A stretch of 53,569 bases of DNA from UBA5189 sp035631615 (GCA_035631615.1 DASQIK010000001.1:1-53569), one strand, 5' to 3'. Counted from the first letter of the stretch, positions 23,880 through 32,342 are shown. A program made the numbers and translations. Notes: a model not told the origin generated them from the letters alone.

Positions 23880-25430
23880 TCAGGCAGCGGAGGCGCCCTC
23901 CGTCACGCGGCCGAGAATGGTGCCGAGGGCGCGCCGGTATGGCAGCCCCTCGTAGTCGTTGAGCGGATCGATGTCGAGCGCGTGCTCCTCGGTCTTGCCG
24001 TCGCGTCGCACGTACACGACCGGGAAGATCGTCGCGCCGTCCGACTCGACGGTCATCGCGATGGCGTCGGTGCCGGCGCCGTCGAGGAAGCGGGTGAGGG
24101 GCAAGATCCCCTCGTTGCGCACGCCGGTCTCGGGGTCGATGCTGACCACGCTCGCGAGGTACGCCTTCTGGTGCCAGAGCTCCGGGGCGAAGGTCGCCTC
24201 GGCGAGGAGGTGGTCGCGAACGTCGCCGAGGTCGATCGGCGGCCGCTCCGGCGAGATCCCGAAGTGGCGCTCGGCGATCTCCTGCACGAGCACGCGAGCG
24301 TTGTACCGGTAGCCGTGGAGCGCCCCGGAGTTCGACGGGATGCCGTGCTTCTTGAGGCCCGCCGAGCCCTGGCCGATCGTCCCGGCGAAGAAGATGCCGG
24401 GCACGGTCACGCTCTCCCAGTACTCCGTCTGGGCAGGCAGCTTCGACTGCCCGAACGTCGCGACGCCAAGCTCGGGCAGGTCACGGAGCGGGCAGACGAA
24501 GCCTGTCGCGGCGATGACCTCGTCGGCGTCGACGTGCATCGGCATCGCGTTGTCACTCCGCTCCAGCTCGACCGAGAGCCTGCCCGATGACCCCCGGCTG
24601 ATGCCCTTGATGCTCGCCGCGAGGATGTCCACACCACCGCCCAGGATCGAGTCCTCGAACGGCTGGACGTAGCGCGCCCGAACACCCACGAGGGAACGGG
24701 TCTCGATCGAGGTCTTCGCCGGCTTCGGGGACGCGAGCGAGATTCGGCTCGCCCACTGGAGCAGGCCGGTCGCGAGCTCGAACCCCGAGTTCTGCTTGCC
24801 GATGATGAACAGGCGCTTGCCGGCGTACGACTCGGCGGCGCGCGTGTCGGCATAGTGGACCGCGAGCTCGATGCCGGGCGTGGGCGGGCTCCACGGCTCG
24901 GCCACGCCAACCGCGAAGATGGCATACCGGCAGCGGTACTCGCCGTCGGTCGTCGTCAGGACGAACCGGTCACCGTCCCTGGTCTCCTCGCGCCGGGTCG
25001 ATTCCCACCGGCAGCCGAAGCGGATCGCGATCCCCGCACGCTCGGCGAACGCGCCGAGGTTGGCCTCCATCTCGGGCCGCGAGGGGAAGTCCGACGTGCC
25101 GTCCATGAATTCGGCGGCCATCCCGCGCAGCTCGGGCTCGCGGGCGAGCAGGCTGTTCCAGTCCCACCGCTCGAACTCGCGCGACCGGCGCTCGGCCGGC
25201 GCGTACGGCTTGGTCCACGACAGCAGCCGCTGGAAGAACGGCCACTTCCGGAACATGCCACCGGGCCCCGAGTCGGCGGAGATCACGGCGTGCTCGATGC
25301 CGAGCCGTCCGAGGTAGTACGACGTCTGGAGCGCCCCCGGCCCCGACCCGACGACGACGATCGGGTAGTCCCCGGGCGGGTGCGGCTTCGCGCCGTCGGT
25401 CATGGCGGCGTTCGCGGCGCTCGGCGCCAT
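23880..25430 (-). CDS. FAD/NAD(P)-binding oxidoreductase
   Basis: This 516-residue protein has an N-terminal FAD Rossmann motif ('IVVVGSGPGALQTSYYLGRL') and a second nucleotide-binding region ('KRLFIIGKQNSGFELATGLL'). It also has the 'VIAATGFVCPLRDLPEL' and 'GIFFAGTIGQGSAGLKKHG' blocks typical of flavin reductases/monooxygenases. No redox CxxC is present, so it is not a classical thioredoxin reductase. The C-terminal 120 residues have no obvious family. Its ATG shares one base with the stop of the upstream cyclic-nucleotide-binding gene (TGATG), suggesting that the two products act together. Substrate unknown. Confidence 0.85.
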   Translation of the reverse strand: MAPSAANAAMTDGAKPHPPGDYPIVVVGSGPGALQTSYYLGRLGIEHAVISADSGPGGMFRKWPFFQRLLSWTKPYAPAERRSREFERWDWNSLLAREPELRGMAAEFMDGTSDFPSRPEMEANLGAFAERAGIAIRFGCRWESTRREETRDGDRFVLTTTDGEYRCRYAIFAVGVAEPWSPPTPGIELAVHYADTRAAESYAGKRLFIIGKQNSGFELATGLLQWASRISLASPKPAKTSIETRSLVGVRARYVQPFEDSILGGGVDILAASIKGISRGSSGRLSVELERSDNAMPMHVDADEVIAATGFVCPLRDLPELGVATFGQSKLPAQTEYWESVTVPGIFFAGTIGQGSAGLKKHGIPSNSGALHGYRYNARVLVQEIAERHFGISPERPPIDLGDVRDHLLAEATFAPELWHQKAYLASVVSIDPETGVRNEGILPLTRFLDGAGTDAIAMTVESDGATIFPVVYVRRDGKTEEHALDIDPLNDYEGLPYRRALGTILGRVTEGASAA

Positions 25431-25858
25431 CAGGTCTGCGCGAAGCGCCGGTTGGCGGCGCTCAGCCGCCGCGCCTGCGCCTGGAGCATCCGGTACATCA
25501 CGCGCGGGTGGTCGACCAGGAAGGACTCGACGTCGGGCCCGCCGAGGACGATGCAGCGCAGGGGGCGCGTCGCGACGACATCGGCGATCGGCGGCTCACC
25601 GAGGAGCACGCTCACCTCGCCGAAGAACTCGCCGCGGGCGAGCGTGGCCCGCTTCACACCATCGGCGACGACGTCGGCTTCGCCCTCGAGGATCACGTAG
25701 AACCCGGAGCCCGTCAGGCCCTGGCGCAGGATGCGCGCATCCTTCGGGAAGAACGCCTCTTCGAACCGGCTCGCGACGCTCATCAGCTGGGGTCGCGCCA
25801 GGTCGACGAAGATCGCCATCCCTGCGATCGCATCGGCGATCTCGTCACGGGTCGCCAT
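25430..25858 (-). CDS. Stand-alone cyclic-nucleotide-binding-domain protein (coupled to FAD oxidoreductase)
   Basis: The 142-residue protein is one CNB domain: 'ILRQGLTGSGFYVILEGEAD' and the phosphate-binding cassette 'ARGEFFGEVSVLLGEPPIAD'. The cassette has the acidic residue (GE) but Pro-Ile-Ala instead of the Arg-Thr/Ser-Ala that contacts cAMP phosphate in CRP-type domains, so ligand binding is uncertain. No helix-turn-helix follows. It is divergent from a second CNB gene starting at 25996. Confidence 0.85.
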   Translation of the reverse strand: MATRDEIADAIAGMAIFVDLARPQLMSVASRFEEAFFPKDARILRQGLTGSGFYVILEGEADVVADGVKRATLARGEFFGEVSVLLGEPPIADVVATRPLRCIVLGGPDVESFLVDHPRVMYRMLQAQARRLSAANRRFAQT

Positions 25859-25935
25859 CGAGCCCTCCAGGTCCGCGCGGGGCGGGTCGCCAGGCCCCGA
25901 TTCTGCACTCGATCGCGAGACCCTGCGCGGCCGGG

Positions 25936-25964
25936 TTGACGGGTCGCGGGCGTGGGATCAGCAT
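25936..25964 (+). promoter_or_regulatory. Possible promoter of the CNB/cyclase operon
   Basis: TTGACG at 25936-25941 is followed after 17 bases by CAGCAT at 25959-25964. The -35 is good and the -10 weak (three of six). It is placed about 32 bases before the CNB start at 25996, in the 137-base divergent region. Confidence 0.35.
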
Positions 25965-25995
25965 CCTGCCAGCCCAGCCATCGTTGGAGGACCGG

Positions 25996-26424
25996 ATGAC
26001 GCTGACCCATGACCGGCGCGCGGAGCTGCTGGCGGCCTGCCAGCTGTTCAAGGGGATCGACGCCGCCGGCCTTTCCGGCCTCGCCGATGTCGCGACGCCG
26101 GTCGACTTTCCGCCTGGCCACGTGATTGCCCGGCAGGGCGACATCGGCACGGGCTTCTTCGTCGTGATCAGCGGCCTCGTGCGGGTCGTGCGGGACGGCG
26201 AGATCGTTGCCCGCCTCGGCCCCGGGGAGTTCTTCGGCGAGCTGTCCGTGCTGGACCGCCTCCCTCGCAATGCGACGGTCGCGGCCGAGGTCGCGACGAG
26301 CTGTCTTGCGCTCGCGTCGTGGGACTTCGAGAAGGTCCTCCTCGGCCAACCGGCGCTCACCCTGTCGATCCTGCGCGGCGTGGCTGCCCGCCTGCGCACG
26401 GTGACCGACTCCACGCGCCACTGA
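25996..26424 (+). CDS. Stand-alone cyclic-nucleotide-binding-domain protein (coupled to cyclase)
   Basis: The ATG at 25996 follows TTGGAGG (25984-25990) closely. The 142-residue product is a CNB domain with 'VIARQGDIGTGFFVVISGLV' and the cassette 'GPGEFFGELSVLDRLPRNAT'. Here Arg-Asn-Ala follows the Pro, so the phosphate-contacting Arg is kept, unlike in the divergent paralogue. There is no DNA-binding domain. The stop codon shares a base with the start of a class III cyclase gene, so a cyclic-nucleotide product and its receptor may be encoded side by side. Confidence 0.87.
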   Translation: MTLTHDRRAELLAACQLFKGIDAAGLSGLADVATPVDFPPGHVIARQGDIGTGFFVVISGLVRVVRDGEIVARLGPGEFFGELSVLDRLPRNATVAAEVATSCLALASWDFEKVLLGQPALTLSILRGVAARLRTVTDSTRH

Positions 26425-29162
26425 TGACCGGCGCGCCGCCGGCGAGCGGCGGGGTCGTGACCTTCCTGTTCTCCGACATCGAGGGCTCGACGCGACTGCT
26501 CGACGCCATCGGCGCGGAAGCCTACTCCGCGATCCTGGAGCGGCATCGCGCCATCCTGCGCGCCGCCTTCGCCCGGCACGGCGGTCGCGAGCAGGGCACC
26601 GAGGGCGACTCGTTCTTCGTGATCTTCGACAGCGCCCGCGAGGCGGTTCTCGCCGCAGTCGAGAGCCAGCGTGGCCTGGCCACCGAGGTGTGGCCGGACG
26701 GCGTCGATGTCGCCGTCCGGATGGGCCTCCACGCGGGCGAGGCATCCGCGTCGGCGGAGGGCTTCGTCGGGCTGGACATCCATCGCGCCGCGCGGATTGC
26801 CGCCTCGGCGCACGGGGGGCAGGTCGTCGTCTCGGATGCCGTCCGCACCCTGGCGGGCGCCGAGCTCGGGCCGGACGTCTCCCTGCGCGGCCTCGGCAAC
26901 CACCGGCTGAAGGACCTGCGCGAGCCGCAGCCGCTGTCCCAGGTCGTGGCCGATGGGCTGCGGGTGGAGTTCCCCCCGCTCCGCTCGATCGACGCCCGCC
27001 CCAACAACCTGCCGACGCAGCTGACCTCGTTCGTCGGGCGCGAGCGGGAGCTCGCCGACGCCGGCCGGCTGCTCGCCGCGAACCGCCTGGTCACGCTGAC
27101 GGGACCGGGTGGGACCGGGAAGACGCGTCTCTCGCTGCAGGTTGCCGCCGAGGCGGCCGAGGACTTCCCGGACGGCATGTTCTTCGTCGCGCTCGAGACC
27201 GTGCGCGATCCGATCCTTGTCCCCTCGCGGCTCGCGGCGGCGGTCGGCATCGCCGAGCCCGCTCGACGCACCGCGACCGAGGTCCTCGAGGAATGGCTCG
27301 CCGGCAAGCGCGTGCTGTTCGTCCTGGACAACTTCGAGCAGGTCCTGGATGCCGGCCCGATCATCGCCGGCCTCCTCAGGGCGGCGCCCGACCTGAAGGT
27401 GCTCGCGACCTCGCGCGCGGCGCTCCACGTGTCCGGCGAGCAGGAGTACCCGGTGCCGGGGCTCCCCAGCCCGCCCGACCTCAGCCTCCTCACCGCGCTG
27501 GAGCGCGCGAACCTGCCTGCGAGCGAGCGCAGCGTCGACGCGGCGACGCTGTCCACCTACGAGGCGGTTCGCCTGTTCATCGCCCGCGCCGGGTCGGTCA
27601 GGCCGGGCTTCTCGGTCACCAACGAGAACGCGCCGGCGGTCGCCGCGATCTGCGCGCGGCTGCACGGTATGCCCCTCGCGATCGAGCTCGCCGCCGCCCG
27701 CGTGAAGCTCCTCGCCCCCGACGCCATCCTGGCCCGGCTCGAGCACCAGCTGAACGTCCTCGCCGCGGGCTCGCGGGACCTGCCCGAGCGCCAGCAGACG
27801 CTCCGCGGCGCGATCGCCTGGAGCTACGACATCCTCGACGAGCCGTGCCGGCTGCTCCTCGATCGACTGTCGGTGTTCGCCGGCGACATCGAGCTGGACG
27901 CCGCAGAAGCCGTCTGCGGGCCGGCGTCGGAGCTCGGGCAGGACGTCGTCGACGGCCTGTTCTCGCTCGCGAACCAGAGCCTGATCCGGACCATCGAGGA
28001 CCCGAACGCGCCGCGGTTCGAGATGCTCGACACGATCCGCGAGTACGCCGGCGAGCGGCTCGAGGCGCGCGGCCAGCGAGTCGAGCTGGAGGCGCGCCAC
28101 GGCCGCTGGTTCGCGGACTTCGCGAAGCTCGCGGCGGCCGAGCTGAACGGCGCCGACCAGCGCGCGTGGCTCGAGGCGTTCGAGCATGCCCACGACAACA
28201 TCCGGGTGGCGCTCGATCGGGCGGTCGCACGCCAGGACGCCGCCACGGCGATCAACCTCGCGTTCTCGACGTGGCGGTTCTGGCAGAAGCGGGGCCACCT
28301 GTACGAGGCTCGGCGCCGCCTCGACGCGATCGCGGCGACCGACTGGTCGAAGCGCGATCCGACCCTGCGGGCGCGGCTCGAGGAGGCGATCGGGGGCGTG
28401 GCGTGGTGGCAGGGCGACATCGTGGGGATGCTGCCCGCCTATCTCGAGGCCGTCGAGATCTGGCGAACGCTGGACAACCCGGCCGAGCTTGCCAACGCCC
28501 TCTACAACTACTCGTTCTCGTTCTCCATCCCAGACCCCGCGGCCCCGGGCGTCGTCGATGCGGGTGGCGAGGGAAGAGTCGCGCTGCGCGAGGCGCTGGC
28601 GATCTTCCGGGAGCTCGGCGACCTGCGCGGAGAGGCCAATGTCCTGTGGGGCCTCGGCAACATGCAGTACTTCGCCAACGAAATCGATCCGAGCTCCGAG
28701 GACCTCGCGCTCGCCCTCGAGATCTTCCGGAAGCTCGGCGACCGGACGATGGAGGCGTGGACGCTGCACATGCTCGGCGGCGCGCTCATCCGCAAGGCCC
28801 GGCTCGACGAGGCGCGCGACGCCCTGCGGCGGGCGCTTCGAGTCTTCTACGAATCGAGCGATACGGCGGGTATCACGCTCGTCCTCGATGATCTCTCCTC
28901 GCAGGCGCTCGCCGACGGCGACCCGGATCGGGCCGGGCGCCTGTGGGGCGCGGCACGCAACCTGGCGACCACCACGGGCGTGAACCTCGCAAGCCTCGTC
29001 GACGAGACCATGGAGATCGCGGCGCGCCCGAATGTCCGCGTCCGGCTCGATCCCGACGTCCTGGACCGGCTCGCGCGCGAGGGTGCCGCGATGGCCCTCA
29101 ACGACATCGTCGCGTACGCCCTCGACGTTCCCGTCGACCAGCTGAAGGGCGCCGCGGGCTAG
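26424..29162 (+). CDS. Class III nucleotide cyclase fused to STAND/NB-ARC-type ATPase and helical repeats
   Basis: The ATG at 26424 lies in a TGATG junction; 912 residues. Residues 1-180 form a cyclase homology domain: metal Asp18 in 'FLFSDIEGSTRLL', second metal Asp62 in 'GTEGDSFFVIF', and 'GLDIHRAARIAASAHGGQVV'. At the transition-state position I read His120 where active cyclases usually have Asn, so activity is uncertain. Residues 200 to about 500 are a P-loop ATPase ('GPGGTGKT' at 227-234, 'VLFVLDNFEQVLD', 'LKVLATSRAALHV', 'GMPLAIELAAARVKLL') of the signal-transduction type. The rest is TPR-like helices. This layout is common in actinobacterial LuxR-like or cyclase regulators, here without a DNA-binding domain. 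Confidence 0.9.
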   Translation: MTGAPPASGGVVTFLFSDIEGSTRLLDAIGAEAYSAILERHRAILRAAFARHGGREQGTEGDSFFVIFDSAREAVLAAVESQRGLATEVWPDGVDVAVRMGLHAGEASASAEGFVGLDIHRAARIAASAHGGQVVVSDAVRTLAGAELGPDVSLRGLGNHRLKDLREPQPLSQVVADGLRVEFPPLRSIDARPNNLPTQLTSFVGRERELADAGRLLAANRLVTLTGPGGTGKTRLSLQVAAEAAEDFPDGMFFVALETVRDPILVPSRLAAAVGIAEPARRTATEVLEEWLAGKRVLFVLDNFEQVLDAGPIIAGLLRAAPDLKVLATSRAALHVSGEQEYPVPGLPSPPDLSLLTALERANLPASERSVDAATLSTYEAVRLFIARAGSVRPGFSVTNENAPAVAAICARLHGMPLAIELAAARVKLLAPDAILARLEHQLNVLAAGSRDLPERQQTLRGAIAWSYDILDEPCRLLLDRLSVFAGDIELDAAEAVCGPASELGQDVVDGLFSLANQSLIRTIEDPNAPRFEMLDTIREYAGERLEARGQRVELEARHGRWFADFAKLAAAELNGADQRAWLEAFEHAHDNIRVALDRAVARQDAATAINLAFSTWRFWQKRGHLYEARRRLDAIAATDWSKRDPTLRARLEEAIGGVAWWQGDIVGMLPAYLEAVEIWRTLDNPAELANALYNYSFSFSIPDPAAPGVVDAGGEGRVALREALAIFRELGDLRGEANVLWGLGNMQYFANEIDPSSEDLALALEIFRKLGDRTMEAWTLHMLGGALIRKARLDEARDALRRALRVFYESSDTAGITLVLDDLSSQALADGDPDRAGRLWGAARNLATTTGVNLASLVDETMEIAARPNVRVRLDPDVLDRLAREGAAMALNDIVAYALDVPVDQLKGAAG

Positions 29163-29171
29163 ACTCCGGGG

Positions 29172-30026
29172 ATGACCCTCCAGGCGGCGCCCAAGGAGCC
29201 TTCGGGCATCCCCAAGAACCCCGGGCGAGCCGAGCTCGGCCTCAAGGCGACGCTGCTCTTCCCGTCGCGCGAGATCGTCGAGCGGTACTACGTCCCGCTC
29301 ATCTACACCGCGTGCCGGACGTGCTACTCCGAGCTCACCCCGGAGGACATCTTCAAGAAGGCGGCCGACGGCGATATCGACCAGGCGAAGATGCAGCGCC
29401 TGATCTCGAATGTCATCGAATCCGGCCACGGCTCGACGATCGAGCACGTCGTCTTCACATTCGGCATCAGCGGTGTCTCGCGGACGCTGTCGCACCAGCT
29501 CGTCCGGCATCGCGCGGGCGTGGCATTCGACCAGCAGAGCCAGCGCTACGTCACGTACAGGAAGGCGGCGACGATGCTGCCCCAGACGATCGCCGAGGCG
29601 GACCCGCGGATCCGCGCCGAATACGAGGAGCAGATCCAGGGCTCGATGGCGCTGTACGGCGACCTCGTCGCCGCGGGCATCCCGGGCGAGGATGCGCGGT
29701 TCGTGTTCCCGAACGCGACCCGCACCAACCTGGTCATGACCGTCAACCTCCGCGCCCTGATCCACATGTCCGGCCTGCGCCTGTGCACGATGGCCCAGTG
29801 GGAGATCCGCCGGCTGTTCCAGCTCATCCGGCACGAGATCTTCCAGGTCTCGCCGTTCCTCGGGTCGTTCCTGGCGCCGAAGTGCGTGCCGCTCGGCTAC
29901 TGCGACGAGATGAACAACCGTGACTGCCACTGCCCCATCCGTCCGCACAAGGACCAGGTCCTCGGCGCATGGGCCGAGAAGGCGCAGGCAGCCCGTCTGG
30001 CGAAGCGGGAGCTGCCGGTCACGTAG
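29172..30026 (+). CDS. thyX: Flavin-dependent thymidylate synthase
   Basis: The 284-residue protein makes dTMP from dUMP with FAD, NAD(P)H and methylene-tetrahydrofolate. The ThyX signature is clear: 'TLSHQLVRHRAGVAFDQQSQ' followed by RYV. In this protein eight residues separate RHR (112-114) from the Ser (123), whereas the signature I remember is RHR-x7-S. Other family blocks are 'ESGHGSTIEHVVFTFGISGV', 'PNATRTNLVMTVNLRAL' and 'LCTMAQWEIRRLFQLIRHEI'. A Cys-rich end ('GYCDEMNNRDCHCPIRPHK') may bind metal. No thyA is in the window. Confidence 0.93.
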   Translation: MTLQAAPKEPSGIPKNPGRAELGLKATLLFPSREIVERYYVPLIYTACRTCYSELTPEDIFKKAADGDIDQAKMQRLISNVIESGHGSTIEHVVFTFGISGVSRTLSHQLVRHRAGVAFDQQSQRYVTYRKAATMLPQTIAEADPRIRAEYEEQIQGSMALYGDLVAAGIPGEDARFVFPNATRTNLVMTVNLRALIHMSGLRLCTMAQWEIRRLFQLIRHEIFQVSPFLGSFLAPKCVPLGYCDEMNNRDCHCPIRPHKDQVLGAWAEKAQAARLAKRELPVT

Positions 30027-30069
30027 GCGACCGGGTGACTCGCGAGCGGCCCCGGGCCAGCCGCCGCCG

Positions 30070-30942
30070 CTACCCGAGGTCGCCGACGAAGCGGCGGATC
30101 ACGCGGGCGATGCGCGGGCCCGCCTCGGCGCCGGCGGCGAGGACCTCATCGTGCGTCAGCGGCTCGCCGGTGTAGCCGGCGCCGGCATTGGTGACAAGCG
30201 AGATACCACACACCTCGAGACGGGCCCAGCGCGCCGCGATGCATTCCATGACCGTCGACATCCCGACCGCGTGGCCGCCCATCGAGGCGAACAGTCGGAC
30301 CTCGGCCGGGGTCTCGTAGTTCGGGCCGGTGAGGCCGACGTAGATCCCCTCGGCGAGTTCGACCCCCTCGGCGCGACCGGCCTCGTGAAGGCGAGCGCGC
30401 AGGCGTGGGCTCCACGCGTCGGTGAGATCGGTGAAGCGCTCCCCGATCGCGTCCGCGTTGCTTCCGATGAGCGGGTTCTGGCCGGTCATGTTGATGTGGT
30501 CGCTGATGACCATGAGCGTGCCGGGGCCGAACGACGGATCGAGCCCGCCGGCGGCATTGGTCAGGACGACGACCTTCGCCCCGAGCCGGCCGAACAGGAG
30601 CACCGGCTGGATGACGAGACCGGGCGCGTTGCCCTCGTACAGGTGAAAACGACCCTGGAGCATGACCACCGGCCTGCCGGCAAGCCTGCCGAGCAGCAGC
30701 CGGCCGACGTGGCCCGGCGCGGTTGCGGCCGGCCACCCGGGCAGCTCGGCGAACGGGATCGCGACGGCATCCTCGACGTCGTCGGCGAGGCCCCCGAGCC
30801 CGGAGCCCAGCACGATCCCGACCTCCGGCACGAGGTCCGTGCGCGCACGCACGGCCGCCTCGAGCGCGTCGAGACGCGCGGGCTGCTCGTCGGGGGATAT
30901 GGGCGTGGCGGGGGAAGCGGCATGCCCGCGGGGGTCGATCAC
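30070..30942 (-). CDS. Purine-nucleoside phosphorylase
   Basis: The GTG at 30942 follows GGAGG (30948-30952 on the other strand) and gives 290 residues. Trimeric PNP motifs are in order: 'GIVLGSGLGGLADDVED', 'MLQGRFHLYEGN', 'LTNAAGGLDPSFGPG', 'DHINMTGQNPLIG', 'GLTGPNYETPAEVR' and 'VGMSTVMECIAA'. The usual 'STVPE' is 'STVME' here; the key Glu and the base-contacting Asn in 'LVTNAGAG' are retained. It splits purine nucleosides with phosphate for salvage, which suits the thyX neighbour. An upstream 105-codon frame ends in a GTGA overlap with this start. Confidence 0.92.
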   Translation of the reverse strand: MIDPRGHAASPATPISPDEQPARLDALEAAVRARTDLVPEVGIVLGSGLGGLADDVEDAVAIPFAELPGWPAATAPGHVGRLLLGRLAGRPVVMLQGRFHLYEGNAPGLVIQPVLLFGRLGAKVVVLTNAAGGLDPSFGPGTLMVISDHINMTGQNPLIGSNADAIGERFTDLTDAWSPRLRARLHEAGRAEGVELAEGIYVGLTGPNYETPAEVRLFASMGGHAVGMSTVMECIAARWARLEVCGISLVTNAGAGYTGEPLTHDEVLAAGAEAGPRIARVIRRFVGDLG

Positions 30943-30981
30943 GCGGGCCTCCAGAGCTTCGTCCAGGGGTCGACGGCCGAA

Positions 30982-31003
30982 GGCCCGCAGGCCTCTGCGG
31001 GCC
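30982..31003. terminator. Nine-base-stem hairpin upstream of PNP (terminator or attenuator)
   Basis: GGCCCGCAG (30982-30990) is the exact complement of CTGCGGGCC (30995-31003) around a GCCT loop. It lies about 40 bases upstream of the PNP start on the minus strand, downstream of moaA. With no T-tract it may be a weak terminator or a leader structure. Confidence 0.45.
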
Positions 31004-31203
31004 CGACGAGAGTACCGACACCGGGATGCCGGTCACGTCCCGCCGGGCCGCCCCGGGGACGACGCAGGAACGTCGTCGCGACCGGGTACAGAAGCGCCCG
31101 AAGCGACCGGCCCTGGCGCGAGGTGCCCCTTGATGCGATCTCGGTTCCCTCGACCTTGGCGGCCCCTTCGGGCAAGACCGATAGTGCCGCCCGGAGGCCC
31201 CGG

Positions 31204-31290
31204 GTGTCCACCGGGTTATCCACGACTTTCCGTGGTCTCCGCGCACCCCTGTCCACGACTTCCTCCTGGCTGTGGACAGTTCGTGGACAA
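31204..31290. promoter_or_regulatory. Cluster of DnaA-box-like motifs
   Basis: Within 87 bases I read TTATCCACG (31216-31224) and CTGTCCACG (31249-31257) on the plus strand, and CTGTCCACA (31279-31271) and TTGTCCACG (31290-31282) on the minus strand. A weaker GTGTCCACC lies at 31204-31212. These differ by one or two bases from the DnaA consensus TTATCCACA and its high-GC variant TTGTCCACA. No AT-rich unwinding element or dnaA/dnaN gene is adjacent. It may be an origin-like or DnaA-titration site. Confidence 0.45.
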
Positions 31291-31292
31291 GG

Positions 31293-32342
31293 TCAGCCGC
31301 CGAGCGCGAACATCTCGATCTTCGGGAGATGGTTGGTCGCAGCGGCGCGCCGCTCCGAGTACCGGTCGTCACGGCCGGCCCACACGCCGGCGACGAGGGC
31401 GGCCAGCTCGTCGTCTGGGAGCCCGGCTCGCAACGGGTCCCGCAGGTCGTGGCCGATCGCGCTGAACAGGCACGTATAGAGCTTGCCCTCGGCAGACAGG
31501 CGCGCCCGGGTGCAGACGCCGCAGAACGGGCGCGTGACCGACGCGATGACGCCGATCTCGCCGCGGCCGTCTGTATAGCGCCAGCGCTCGGCCACCTCGC
31601 CCGGGTAGCTCGGCGCCGCTGCCTCGAGCGGCCACTCCCGCCCGATGGTCTCGACCACCTCCATCGCCGGCACGACCTCGTCAAGCCGCCAGCCGTTCGT
31701 CGTCCCGACGTCCATGTACTCGATGAACCGCAGGATGTTGCCCTCCTCGCGCGCCCAGCGGGCGAGGTCGAGGATGCCGGCGTCGTTCTCGCCGCGCTTC
31801 AGCACGACGTTGATCTTGATCGGGCCGAGGCCGGCGTCCCTCGCCGCGTCGATCCCGTCGAGGATCCGAGCGACCGGGAAGTCCACGCCGTTCATGCGCC
31901 GAAACGTCGCGTCGTCGAGCGAGTCGAGCGACACGGTCACGCGGCGGAGGCCGGCCTCGGCGAGCGGGCGGGCCAGCTGGCGCAGCGCGGAGCCGTTCGT
32001 GGTCAGCGCGAGGTCGAGCGGCTCGTCCTCCCGGGTCCGGAGCGCGGCAAGCTGCGCGATCAGGTCGGGGAGGCCGCGCCGAACGGTCGGCTCGCCGCCC
32101 GTGATCCGCAGCTTGTGCACGCCGAGGCCCACGAACACCGAGGCCAGCCGCCGAATCTCCTCGTAGCTGAGGATCTCGTCGCGCGGCAGGAACTCGTAGT
32201 CGCGACCGAAGATCTCGCTGGGCATGCAGTACGGGCAGCGGAAGTTGCACCGGTCGGTGACCGAGATGCGCAGGTCGCGGAGTGCGCGCCCGAGGCGATC
32301 CGTGGTCGAGGCGGGATCGTTCGCCGGCGCCTGGTTCAGCAT
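31293..32342 (-). CDS. moaA: GTP 3',8-cyclase MoaA (molybdenum cofactor)
   Basis: The ATG at 32342 gives 349 residues. The radical-SAM cluster motif is 'CNFRCPYC' (Cys32, 36, 39), with the SAM-binding 'RITGGEPTVRRG' following. The second iron-sulfur cluster ligands are Cys274, Cys277 and Cys291 ('FCGVCTRARLS', 'LYTCLF'). The protein ends in Gly-Gly, as functional MoaA proteins do. It converts GTP to the cyclic intermediate used by MoaC for molybdopterin. No other moa/moe gene is in the window, so the pathway is scattered. Confidence 0.95.
   Translation of the reverse strand: MLNQAPANDPASTTDRLGRALRDLRISVTDRCNFRCPYCMPSEIFGRDYEFLPRDEILSYEEIRRLASVFVGLGVHKLRITGGEPTVRRGLPDLIAQLAALRTREDEPLDLALTTNGSALRQLARPLAEAGLRRVTVSLDSLDDATFRRMNGVDFPVARILDGIDAARDAGLGPIKINVVLKRGENDAGILDLARWAREEGNILRFIEYMDVGTTNGWRLDEVVPAMEVVETIGREWPLEAAAPSYPGEVAERWRYTDGRGEIGVIASVTRPFCGVCTRARLSAEGKLYTCLFSAIGHDLRDPLRAGLPDDELAALVAGVWAGRDDRYSERRAAATNHLPKIEMFALGG

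Larger units (their letters stand above)
30943..31292. other. 350-base stretch between moaA and PNP: DnaA-box-like cluster and hairpin
   Basis: A minus-strand frame of 105 codons (31256-30939) ends in a GTGA overlap with the PNP start; its Arg/Pro/Gly-rich product matches nothing I know, so I do not call it a gene. The useful content is a cluster of TCCAC-core motifs at 31204-31290 and a nine-base-stem hairpin at 30982-31003. Either the PNP promoter is here or PNP is transcribed with moaA. Confidence 0.5.

Noticed and set aside
25845..29948. Very long minus-strand open frame (1367 codons) opposite the cyclase/ATPase gene and thyX
   Set aside because: Its translation is Arg/Asp/Gly-rich without any motif, while the plus strand encodes well-recognised proteins across the whole span. 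Such mirror frames are expected at this GC content.
30939..31256. 105-codon minus-strand frame whose stop overlaps the PNP start
   Set aside because: The GTGA junction is attractive, but the product is low-complexity, runs through the DnaA-box-like cluster and matches no family. Kept only as a remark.
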